This document shows, in pieces, positions 36,144 through 42,198 of a DNA stretch of 42,198 nucleotides. Below the pieces are notes generated by a model. It did no database searches and had not been told where the DNA came from. It worked only from the letters and a program-made list of their open reading frames with translations. The DNA comes from a virus: the IMG/VR virus record IMGVR_UViG_3300045996_000343, positions 1 through 42,198 of that record. One strand, given 5' to 3'. The translations under genes and the position numbers were made by a program. The first letter of the stretch is position 1, and every line of letters starts with the position of its first letter.

Positions 36144-37424
36144 CTATGCCGTTGTCAGCTTGGGGTAGTTCAAGGAGCCGCCCCATGTCTCGTTGGTCAG
36201 TTGATCGGCCACCAGCGCCAGGTAGCGGAAGCCGTCCGCGCCGTTGCTGTGAACGTCATGCAACGGACCCTCTGCCGTCTGCGTCGTCTGGTTCACCCTG
36301 CGCCGATAGCGCTTCAAGCACTCCACTAGCCCCGGCAGTTCCGGGTCGCTCGACGCACATCCAACTTTGTCGATGTAGACCCGAGGGAACAGAAGCCGCG
36401 CTTGCCTGATGCCCTGCTCTACATCCATGTTCGGCGTCGGTTGCACTGAACAGCCAAGCCCGACCAGCACATCTGCATCCGACTTGCCGGTCTGCCGGTG
36501 ATTGGCAAACCCGTCATGCGGTAGCCAGTCATCGCCCCAGTTCCAGCCCTTAAACCGTTCTTCGCGCCTGAACTCAGCGACGTAGTCGGCCGTGGTCCGG
36601 TGCGTCCCGGTCACATACCCCACGCAGGTAATCGCTGATCCAAGCCTTTGAGCCAGGATGACGGCCATTGCGTCGTTCCAGCCCAAGTCCCAGATGCGAT
36701 GCACCTTAAGAATCGGGTCCATCGGGAAACGGCCAATCCGCCCACTCGACTCCGCCAGGGATATCTCGTTGAAGTAGATCGCTCCCTGCACCGCTGGCAG
36801 GCACTTGCCGCGCCAGATGTGGTTGTATTCCTCGGGCGGAAGGCGCTTCTCGTCCTTGGCCCGCTCCTTCTCCAATTCCTCCGGGAACCACGGGTTGTCC
36901 TCGTAGTTCACCTCCACACTGATCGAGTCGTCATCGTCCAGCATGGCCCGGCGATGCGTCTCGTCGGTGTCTAGCTGCGGGTTGTACGTAACCCAAATCT
37001 CAGACCCATCCTCACGAATCGTCGGAACCAGAATCTTCCATGACCGCGCGGTGATCGTCTGACCCTCTTCCAGCCAAACCCGCGTGCATCCTTCAAACGA
37101 CTTGATCGAATCGACCGTCAGGTCCGACAAGCCAGCGAAGTAGAAAGCCGTCCCGTTCTTACCCCTGATTTCATGCTCTAGGACTTGGTAGAAATCTCCC
37201 AAACCCAACGCTGAAATCTGGTCCTTCAAGAGCTGGTGGACAGACTGCTTGATTGACTTCTGAATCTCTCGGGTGCACAAAACCCGGTGCGGCTTCTCTA
37301 CTCCTTGTAGCAGGAGAGCCCTTGCCACACTCCATGACTTGCTAGACCCTCGCCCCCCGCGTAGGAACTTGTACCGCTTGGGCGTGAACAGGCATTTCAG
37401 CTTGTCCGGGAACTTGACGGTCAC
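36144..37424 (-). CDS. terL: Terminase large subunit
   Basis: 426 residues. Walker A GGRGSSKS (23-30), Walker B VWLEE (116-120), coupling motif TYNP (146-149), and nuclease Asp in IWDLGWND (D246, D251). Start overlaps the small subunit stop by 4. Drives ATP-dependent packaging and cuts the concatemer. Type fits headful packaging, which agrees with the circularly permuted ends. Confidence 0.93.
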   Translation of the reverse strand: MTVKFPDKLKCLFTPKRYKFLRGGRGSSKSWSVARALLLQGVEKPHRVLCTREIQKSIKQSVHQLLKDQISALGLGDFYQVLEHEIRGKNGTAFYFAGLSDLTVDSIKSFEGCTRVWLEEGQTITARSWKILVPTIREDGSEIWVTYNPQLDTDETHRRAMLDDDDSISVEVNYEDNPWFPEELEKERAKDEKRLPPEEYNHIWRGKCLPAVQGAIYFNEISLAESSGRIGRFPMDPILKVHRIWDLGWNDAMAVILAQRLGSAITCVGYVTGTHRTTADYVAEFRREERFKGWNWGDDWLPHDGFANHRQTGKSDADVLVGLGCSVQPTPNMDVEQGIRQARLLFPRVYIDKVGCASSDPELPGLVECLKRYRRRVNQTTQTAEGPLHDVHSNGADGFRYLALVADQLTNETWGGSLNYPKLTTA

Positions 37425-37699
37425 GGCCGGACAAACTCAATCTTGATCGAGTGCCGAAGCGGGTTGTCCTCGTCTCCAGCAATTTGGACCGGTATGAGCT
37501 TGGGATAGATGCTGGCCCAGAACGCGCGTTCGTTCGCCGGGTCTTCCTGCGCCCAAGTGATTAGGCGGTCTACCCCACCCAACCCCTCGGCTGCGAGCGC
37601 AATCGCCTCCTTGGCCGTTTTGGTGGTCTTGCTGAGGGCTCCTTTCGGCTTGCCTGGGTTACCAGGTCCGAAACGTCCCGAATTTTTCGGTTTGTCCAT
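37421..37699 (-). CDS. Small terminase subunit-like protein
   Basis: 92 residues (MDKPKNSGRFGPGNPGKPKG...). Basic, Gly/Pro-rich N-terminus (FGPGNPGKPKGALSKTTKTA) and short helical core (EAIALAAEGLGGVDRLITWA). This is the short TerS-like form common next to TerL of this family; it lacks a full HTH of the classical type. Confidence 0.78.
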   Translation of the reverse strand: MDKPKNSGRFGPGNPGKPKGALSKTTKTAKEAIALAAEGLGGVDRLITWAQEDPANERAFWASIYPKLIPVQIAGDEDNPLRHSIKIEFVRP

Positions 37700-37741
37700 A
37701 GGTGCGGGTGCTTTCGCGTGTCCGCCTTGGTTAGTGGCTAC

Positions 37742-38068
37742 TTAGTGAGACTGAGCGCCGCTCACACTGGCGTTGGTTCCGCTGATGGCGGTTACGTTCA
37801 TGCGGATGGCGTCGTAGCTGTCTTGGCTGGTAAAGCCATCCTCAGTCACGGTCGTGGAAAGGGTCAGGGTGATCGTGCCAATAGTCACCCATGCAAGCTC
37901 ACCGCTGTTGGAACCTTGAATCACGATGGTGGCCGCGCCTGCGCCTGCTGTGGTCGAACCCCATGCGGAATAGGTCTTGTTTCCAGACCGTCCGCTTACT
38001 GCGGCTTGAGCACCGGTCGCAATGATTGCGGAGCCAAGGCTTTCTTTGAGTACGTTGACGTTTGACAT
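37742..38068 (-). CDS. Small structural protein
   Basis: 108 residues (MSNVNVLKESLGSAIIATGA...). Thr/Ala/Ser/Gly-rich beta protein (TIVIQGSNSGELAWVTIGTI). RBS GGAGCGTAAGAA, which overlaps the end of the mini-ORF upstream. Role inferred from place and composition. Confidence 0.68.
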   Translation of the reverse strand: MSNVNVLKESLGSAIIATGAQAAVSGRSGNKTYSAWGSTTAGAGAATIVIQGSNSGELAWVTIGTITLTLSTTVTEDGFTSQDSYDAIRMNVTAISGTNASVSGAQSH

Positions 38069-38071
38069 TTC

Positions 38072-38125
38072 TTACGCTCCTGCCGCTACGGTCGTTGCAT
38101 CGACCAAAAGCCATTGGTTTGACAT
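38072..38125 (-). CDS. 17-residue ORF before structural gene
   Basis: MSNQWLLVDATTVAAGA, with a strong site (CGGAGACAACT) before ATG 38125 and a stop 3 bases from the next ATG. May couple translation or be a remnant. Starts with MSN as does its downstream neighbour. Confidence 0.45.
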   Translation of the reverse strand: MSNQWLLVDATTVAAGA

Positions 38126-38143
38126 AGTTGTCTCCGAATCTCG

Positions 38144-39730
38144 TTAGGTGGTGCTGTCAACAATCAGGCCGAGCGTGGCGAGCTTGCTGAGAAGACTGGT
38201 GAGGGCTGCGTTGCCGCCCTTTGAGCCGGTCACGGTTTGTTGGGTGGCTGGAGATGCTCCGTAGAACCCTACTGGGTCAGCTGCCTCCAGCCCGATCTGC
38301 GCCCGTTCCGTGGTCAGGTCGTTTGTCCGCAGCTTCGTGAACGACGGGACTTCGCTGTTGTCTTTGCAGTAGTAGAGAAAGCCTTGCCCGTAGAAACTGG
38401 CCGTAGTGATCTGCTCCGCTCCCGAACTCGGCGTCTCGTCGTTCAGGATGTTGGTGTAGCTGACGATCTGCCCGGTGCCCAAGACGACTGAGGGGCGCGA
38501 AATCCCGGTAATCCTCACCAACCCAGCATCGAATGTTCCAAAGCCGTCTGCGCGGTAGCCGTGAATTTCGACGTGAGCCCTGCCCCCGCCAATCCCTGAG
38601 CCGGAAATCTCAACAAGACAGTTGTTGCTCTCGGACTTTGGCGAGACGATGGATAGAGCCTGCGCCCCGTCCAGAGAAATCAGAGATTGGTTACTGTCGC
38701 CAGAGAACCCAAAGATACGAGCCGATCCGCTATTCCCGCGCCCACCAAGCGCCGCCGACACTCCCGACGCAAAGGTAAGGTTCGGGTGGTTCCTGAACGC
38801 AATGCCCGCGTGGTGAATCCGCCCATTGGCCGTCAGACTCGCTGTGAGAACGACGAGGCGACGATACCTGGTGGTTGTCACCACTCCACCAATCACAGTC
38901 CTGTCCGAAATCGTCGCAGTAGCCGGGGGCGCTCCGGTTACTGTGTAATTGGAGCCATTGATTCTCAGAACGTCACCGCTTGCCAGCGTGTCTAGATCAG
39001 TGGAAGCCGCCGCCTCAAGGTGCAAAGACGTAGATGCGTTGACGTTCCAGTAGACGTAGACCGAAGCACCAAACGCGCTTGCCGGTCGGGTGACTGCATC
39101 ACCAAGAATCGTGTTTTGGCTTTGCCCTGCGTGCGATCCGTTACAGTGGACAAAGGTGGGGACTGCTGAAACCCCACCGCACAACCAGTTGTGCTTTCTG
39201 AACCTCAGAACCTGCACATGCTCGAACAGGCAGGACTCATTGGGCGACCAAAGAACAATCCCGTAATCCGGCACTCGCTCAGGGTTTGATGCGAATAGGG
39301 CCGAATCCATGTTGGCTCGAACTTGGAAGTTCTTTCCAATCCCGGTCCAGAACCCCGCCGTGATACTTGCGTGCCCCGAATACCCATAAAGGTACTTGTC
39401 AGCCGTCAATACGCCCTGATCCGGGTACAGAGTCGGCCAGTCAACCGACAAGTCAGGGTAGAAGATCACTCCCAGACTTGAGTGCGGAGTCCCCATCCCC
39501 CGAATGGTGGTGATTTCCGTCCACACCAAAGGACGATTGACCTTGATGAAGGCGGGAGTGGGAACGACCAACTCTCGTCCCTGCGCGTCGTCTATCGCCT
39601 CCTGGACTGCCGCAGTAAAAGCAGTGATGTCTACCCCGGTCCATACGTTCGTTCGCATGGCCCTTGCTTGGGCGTCGGTCAGGCAGTCGTTTAGCCTGAG
39701 CGTTCCTCCGGGGTAGCTTCTGGCCGCCAT
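38144..39730 (-). CDS. Tailspike-like protein (beta-helix)
   Basis: 528 residues. N-terminal particle-binding part (YPGGTLRLNDCLTDAQARAM), then a pectate-lyase-type right-handed beta-helix (FEHVQVLRFRKHNWLCGGVS, IFGFSGDSNQSLISLDGAQA, VEISGSGIGGGRAHVEIHGY, FDAGLVRITGISRPSVVLG). The C-terminal TVTGSKGGNAALTSLLSKL, LGLIVDSTT is a short conserved tag of phage tail proteins. Likely host receptor binding or polysaccharide depolymerase. Confidence 0.85.
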   Translation of the reverse strand: MAARSYPGGTLRLNDCLTDAQARAMRTNVWTGVDITAFTAAVQEAIDDAQGRELVVPTPAFIKVNRPLVWTEITTIRGMGTPHSSLGVIFYPDLSVDWPTLYPDQGVLTADKYLYGYSGHASITAGFWTGIGKNFQVRANMDSALFASNPERVPDYGIVLWSPNESCLFEHVQVLRFRKHNWLCGGVSAVPTFVHCNGSHAGQSQNTILGDAVTRPASAFGASVYVYWNVNASTSLHLEAAASTDLDTLASGDVLRINGSNYTVTGAPPATATISDRTVIGGVVTTTRYRRLVVLTASLTANGRIHHAGIAFRNHPNLTFASGVSAALGGRGNSGSARIFGFSGDSNQSLISLDGAQALSIVSPKSESNNCLVEISGSGIGGGRAHVEIHGYRADGFGTFDAGLVRITGISRPSVVLGTGQIVSYTNILNDETPSSGAEQITTASFYGQGFLYYCKDNSEVPSFTKLRTNDLTTERAQIGLEAADPVGFYGASPATQQTVTGSKGGNAALTSLLSKLATLGLIVDSTT

Positions 39731-40215
39731 TACGGAACCAGCCAGACCTCGTAACTCTCCAGGGTGATCGTCTCACCGGTGTTTGCGAGGGTTCCACTCA
39801 GGGTGAAGTTTTGGGTCGCGGTGGTGTCAATCGCCAACGGCGTGGGAGCAACAGTGGTCGAACCGATAGGAGAGCCCGCAGTAGTGCCCTGGCTGACGGT
39901 CTGGACGTTTGTTACCCCACGGTTGCGCACTCGGCGAATATCCGAAAAGGTTGCCGTGGTGGTCAGGGAAACACCGGCCACCGTGGAACCCCCGAACTTT
40001 TGGGTCAGCGTCTTGGAGTTGGCGCTGTTGGTGTAGGTCCAGGTCGAATAGATCAACAGGCCACCATTCAAGCCCATCGCACCACCGGGGACAGCAATGG
40101 TCGCAAGCACGGTTTCCGACAATGTGCCCGTAACACTCGCGGCCACACCTGACGCAGCCAGGAGCGTCATCCCTCCGGTAATGCCGGTCTTTCGCGGATC
40201 GGTTGCTACCGTCAT
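39730..40215 (-). CDS. Putative virion/tail protein, first late gene
   Basis: 161 residues (MTVATDPRKTGITGGMTLLA...). Beta-rich, Thr/Ala/Gly-rich, ending EVWLVP. First gene below the terminator at 40230, overlapping the tailspike start. Function unknown, probably tail-associated. Confidence 0.68.
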   Translation of the reverse strand: MTVATDPRKTGITGGMTLLAASGVAASVTGTLSETVLATIAVPGGAMGLNGGLLIYSTWTYTNSANSKTLTQKFGGSTVAGVSLTTTATFSDIRRVRNRGVTNVQTVSQGTTAGSPIGSTTVAPTPLAIDTTATQNFTLSGTLANTGETITLESYEVWLVP

Positions 40216-40229
40216 TGAGGCTCCAGAAT

Positions 40230-40253
40230 GAGAAAAGCCACCCGTAGGTGGCT
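40230..40253 (-). terminator. Intrinsic terminator before first late gene
   Basis: AGCCACC-TACG-GGTGGCT followed by TTTCTC on the minus strand, a perfect 7-bp stem. Second of two in the late leader. Confidence 0.85.
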
Positions 40254-40397
40254 GTGAAGTTCCGATAGTGGAACGGCAATATGCCGGGGAAGCTCTGTGA
40301 CGAGGGCGGCATCAGACTTACGCCCTCTAACCGGGCGGCTGATTCCAATATGGTGTCTAACGAGCTTCCCCCGTGCTGGGGTGGCGGGTGCCAGAAT

Positions 40398-40431
40398 GAA
40401 GAAGGCCCGCTATCCATGAGGATGCGAGCCC
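40398..40431 (-). terminator. Intrinsic terminator in the late leader
   Basis: GGGCTCGCATCC-TCAT-GGATAGCGGGCC, with one bulged base, followed by TTCTTC on the minus strand. Suggests a tR'-like block to be overcome by the Q-like protein. Confidence 0.72.
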
Positions 40432-40788
40432 TTTGTGTTTGGACGGTGTATTACAGCCCCAGACCGTCAGGCCATAGTTGGGTTTGCCCGCTGTCCCTGC
40501 GATGGTTCCACCTATCCCAAAGGAAGCTGCATGGGCCTCTTATCGGTGGTCGCCTGATACAGACAGAGCAAAAGGGTAGCGTCTAGACGTAGGCTTCACT
40601 TCGGACTTTCATCCCCCGGCTTCGTTTCCGCACACTTAATGGGCGTTGCGCTCAGGTCTAGCTAGGCCGCTACTCTTTTGCACTTTCCGAAGGCACCTAT
40701 CCAACGAAAGAGGCGCCCTTATTATTAACGGAGGATGCCCCTCCACTTTGCAGGTGCGCCATCCTGCCAGAACTTAAAACGTATGTCT

Positions 40789-41316
40789 TTACCGTTCGTC
40801 GGACAAATTAAACCTCGGAGCCAGCATCGCCATAGCCGCACTACCTGCCGCAGCCTGTGCCCGGTCTATCTCTTGTGACAACCAACGGGCCAGGTCGCGC
40901 GTTTCATGGGGAAATTGACGGTCGAAGTTGAGTTTCCCCGTCGCTAGGCAGTGGGAGCACTCATCCCCTTGGATCGGGGTGTCCTTGATGACCGTGTAGC
41001 CCGTCCCTCCGCAGGGCAGGCAGATGCCGTGCCGGTAATATGCCAAAACAGCCTTAGAGAGGTCTTCAGCCTCCACGCGGGAGAACTTCAGGCGAAGGGT
41101 GCGGGACCGCTTGAATGCCATCTCCGTCAGCTCCATGACCACCGGGCCGGGCTTGCCATCGGCAAACAGGCGGGTCAGGGCGATTCCGAGGGCGTGCCCG
41201 TTCTTTGCTGCCAGCCCTGAGGCTCCGAGAACGTCCGTGTCGGAGAAGGTGGTTCGCTCGTCCACCGTGAGGTTGTCCGAGTTGACCGCTTGGGCGTAAC
41301 GTTCCGTGATTCTCAT
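40789..41316 (-). CDS. Late antiterminator Q-like protein
   Basis: 175 residues (MRITERYAQAVNSDNLTVDE...). Helical N-terminal part, then a zinc finger CLPCGGTGY and CSHCLATGK (about 99-130), and a helical end (DLARWLSQEIDRAQAAAGSA). The finger plus gene position (last early gene, before late leader with terminators) match phage Q antiterminators. It should let RNA polymerase pass the two terminators. Confidence 0.78.
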   Translation of the reverse strand: MRITERYAQAVNSDNLTVDERTTFSDTDVLGASGLAAKNGHALGIALTRLFADGKPGPVVMELTEMAFKRSRTLRLKFSRVEAEDLSKAVLAYYRHGICLPCGGTGYTVIKDTPIQGDECSHCLATGKLNFDRQFPHETRDLARWLSQEIDRAQAAAGSAAMAMLAPRFNLSDER

Positions 41317-41340
41317 TCCTCTGCCCCTCTCTTGTAGTTG

Positions 41341-41805
41341 TCAGGCCATCAACCCAGCAAAGGGGTTGAACTGCTCTTTCCATGCCCGGTAAGTCCGAAC
41401 CTTGGACACCAGGTCGCGGCTGACTCCAAGCTCTTGAGCAAGGTCAATTCCTCGCTTGTCGCTCCCCCTGATGTACCGGGCCTTTTCCATCGACAACTTG
41501 CCGAACTTGGCTTGGTTGGTGCGGGAGGAAGAAGCCGACTTCTTTGCCTTCACGGAAGGCCGCGCGTTGGATATACGAGCCACTTCGCTTTTGTTCGTCA
41601 GTTTCATGTGGGCGACGTTCAGGCACATCGATTGACCACAAGTCACCGTCAGGAGCTGGCTCTTAGTCAACGGCCCCTTCTCAGCCTCCCAAACAACCCT
41701 CCTTGCGCTGCGCTGCCTGTACTTTGGGTGTCCCTTGGCGTTGGTTGCGCCTTGCCACAACTGGCAGTCTCCGCACTCCAGGCAGCGAAGCCGGATCAGT
41801 TCCAT
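41341..41805 (-). CDS. HNH endonuclease-like protein with HTH
   Basis: 154 residues from ATG 41805 (MELIRLRCLECGDCQLWQGA). N-terminal CLECGDC, then RVVWEAEKGPLTKSQLLTVT and CLNVAHMKLT resemble the HNH core of phage homing enzymes; C-terminal YIRGSDKRGIDLAQELGVSR, DLVSKVRTYRAW is a helix-turn-helix. GGAGG lies upstream. Likely a free-standing homing endonuclease. Confidence 0.78.
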   Translation of the reverse strand: MELIRLRCLECGDCQLWQGATNAKGHPKYRQRSARRVVWEAEKGPLTKSQLLTVTCGQSMCLNVAHMKLTNKSEVARISNARPSVKAKKSASSSRTNQAKFGKLSMEKARYIRGSDKRGIDLAQELGVSRDLVSKVRTYRAWKEQFNPFAGLMA

Positions 41806-41807
41806 AT

Positions 41808-42059
41808 TCACGCCAGCCTCCAAATCCGCCAGCCCTGCCGGTCAACCTTGCGAATGGCGAACTTCTTTTCAGGTCTGCGCACCTTGAACTGCTGGGCGGC
41901 TTTGAAGTCCTTCATCTCAGGCGTCATGGTGGATTGACCGGGCTGGAGCTTGTCCAGGGTCTTTGTCCACTCCGTCTGAGGGTTGCGGGCCACTCCGCCT
42001 TTGCCCTTGCTGTCGATGTCGGGAACGGGGATTCCTTCTTCGATGGTGTAAGTTGTCAT
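41808..42059 (-). CDS. Nin-region protein of unknown function
   Basis: 83 residues (MTTYTIEEGIPVPDIDSKGK...). ATGA overlap with ninG. TKTLDKLQPGQSTMTPEMKD, then VRRPEKKFAIRKVDRQGWRI: an alpha/beta domain common beside NinB/NinG. Function unknown. Confidence 0.72.
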   Translation of the reverse strand: MTTYTIEEGIPVPDIDSKGKGGVARNPQTEWTKTLDKLQPGQSTMTPEMKDFKAAQQFKVRRPEKKFAIRKVDRQGWRIWRLA

Positions 42060-42198
42060 TCCTGCTCAATCCTCTTTTCCATGCGTCTTAGGCGCTTGCC
42101 CATGACTGCCTTAAACCGCTTGTAGTAGTCGATAGGCGGCTTGAACGTCTGGTTCTGCGCCATCAGCCAATCAACCTTGTCTTGCCCGATCTTTGCGA
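42056..42198 (-). CDS. ninG: ninG C-terminal part (second window copy)
   Basis: The bases 42075-42056 encode the true end of NinG (up to KRIEQE), read on from position 1 of the circle. Bases 42076-42198 repeat the coding at 1-123. Joined, the gene is 558 nt (185 residues plus stop). Confidence 0.85.
   Translation of the reverse strand, partial: AKIGQDKVDWLMAQNQTFKPPIDYYKRFKAVMGKRLRRMEKRIEQE
42076..42198. repeat. Terminal direct duplication (copy 2)
   Basis: Exact copy of bases 1-123; see the first entry. Marks the closing point of a circular map. Confidence 0.9.

Larger units (their letters stand above)
40216..40788 (-). ncRNA. Structured non-coding late leader RNA region
   Basis: 573 bp without a gene between the Q-like gene and the late operon. 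On the minus strand it folds into many helices: GCAAAAGAGTAGCG (40668-40681) pairs with CGCTACCCTTTTGC (40568-40581) with one mismatch, enclosing a CTAGAC/GTCTAG helix and hairpins with GAAA loops (GGAT-GAAA-GTCC, CG-GAAA-CG). Further down GGGGAAGCTC (40286-40295) pairs perfectly with GAGCTTCCCC (40362-40371), enclosing GAGGGCG/CGCCCTC, then GTTCC/GGAAC. Two terminators lie within it. Loop type and terminators favour minus-strand RNA. No known RNA family was recognised. Confidence 0.75.

Noticed and set aside
33685-39730. Diversity-generating retroelement, since podoviruses of similar size carry one
   Set aside because: No reverse transcriptase-like frame and no template/variable repeat near the tailspike or the repeat protein were seen.
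40568-40681. Group II intron domain V or RNase P core because of GATGAAAGTCC
   Set aside because: The pairing partner and catalytic triad pattern of domain V are absent, and the other conserved RNase P regions are missing; only a short word matches.

Overview
The window looks like the complete genome of a temperate, podovirus-type phage of a GC-rich Gram-negative bacterium, about 42,075 bp when circularised. The first 123 bases recur exactly as the last 123, and a ninG-like gene reads through the junction. Gram-negative host: an embedded Rz/Rz1 spanin pair with a lipobox. Temperate: a tyrosine recombinase beside a complete tRNA-Pro and a divergent repressor/Cro-like switch. Podovirus: a P22-type portal, small terminase genes, a gp10-like tail protein, a beta-helix tailspike and large internal virion proteins, with no tape measure or tail tube. 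I cannot name the host genus.

Layout. (1) Minus strand 5.6 kb down to 1 and on into 42.06-40.79 kb is the early operon: Cro-like gene, CII-position regulator, small accessory genes, replication initiator, helicase, ninB, ninG, HNH gene, and a Q-like late antiterminator. (2) 5.4-7.0 kb is the immunity region, with palindromic operators of the form CCTACCG-N4-CGGTAGG at both outward promoters and a lipoprotein gene coupled to the repressor. (3) Plus strand 7.0-14.3 kb is a long run of small, overlapping accessory genes with a recombination pair (DUF1071-type annealing protein and SSB-like protein), three HNH genes and an RtcB RNA ligase followed 6 nt later by tRNA-Pro, then the integrase (14.6-15.6 kb). 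(4) 15.6-18.4 kb is a mixed-strand accessory zone with a metallophosphoesterase, an HExxH protein, a secreted protein and a small HTH gene with its own promoter. (5) 18.6-20.2 kb (minus) is the lysis cassette. (6) 20.6-40.2 kb (minus) is the late operon: tailspike, terminase, portal, scaffold, capsid, tail and internal virion proteins.

Most unusual are two things. A roughly 44-bp repeat family occurs 12 times, only in the non-structural 4-18 kb part, in both orientations, at gene starts and ends, with an almost invariant 16-nt distance between two conserved cores. A 573-bp non-coding, densely structured leader lies between the Q-like gene and the late operon; on the minus strand it holds long-range perfect helices, GNRA-type loops and two intrinsic terminators. 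Three late genes also share a covarying hairpin leader exactly 11 nt from the start codon.

All function calls are by reading motifs and context; no database search was run.
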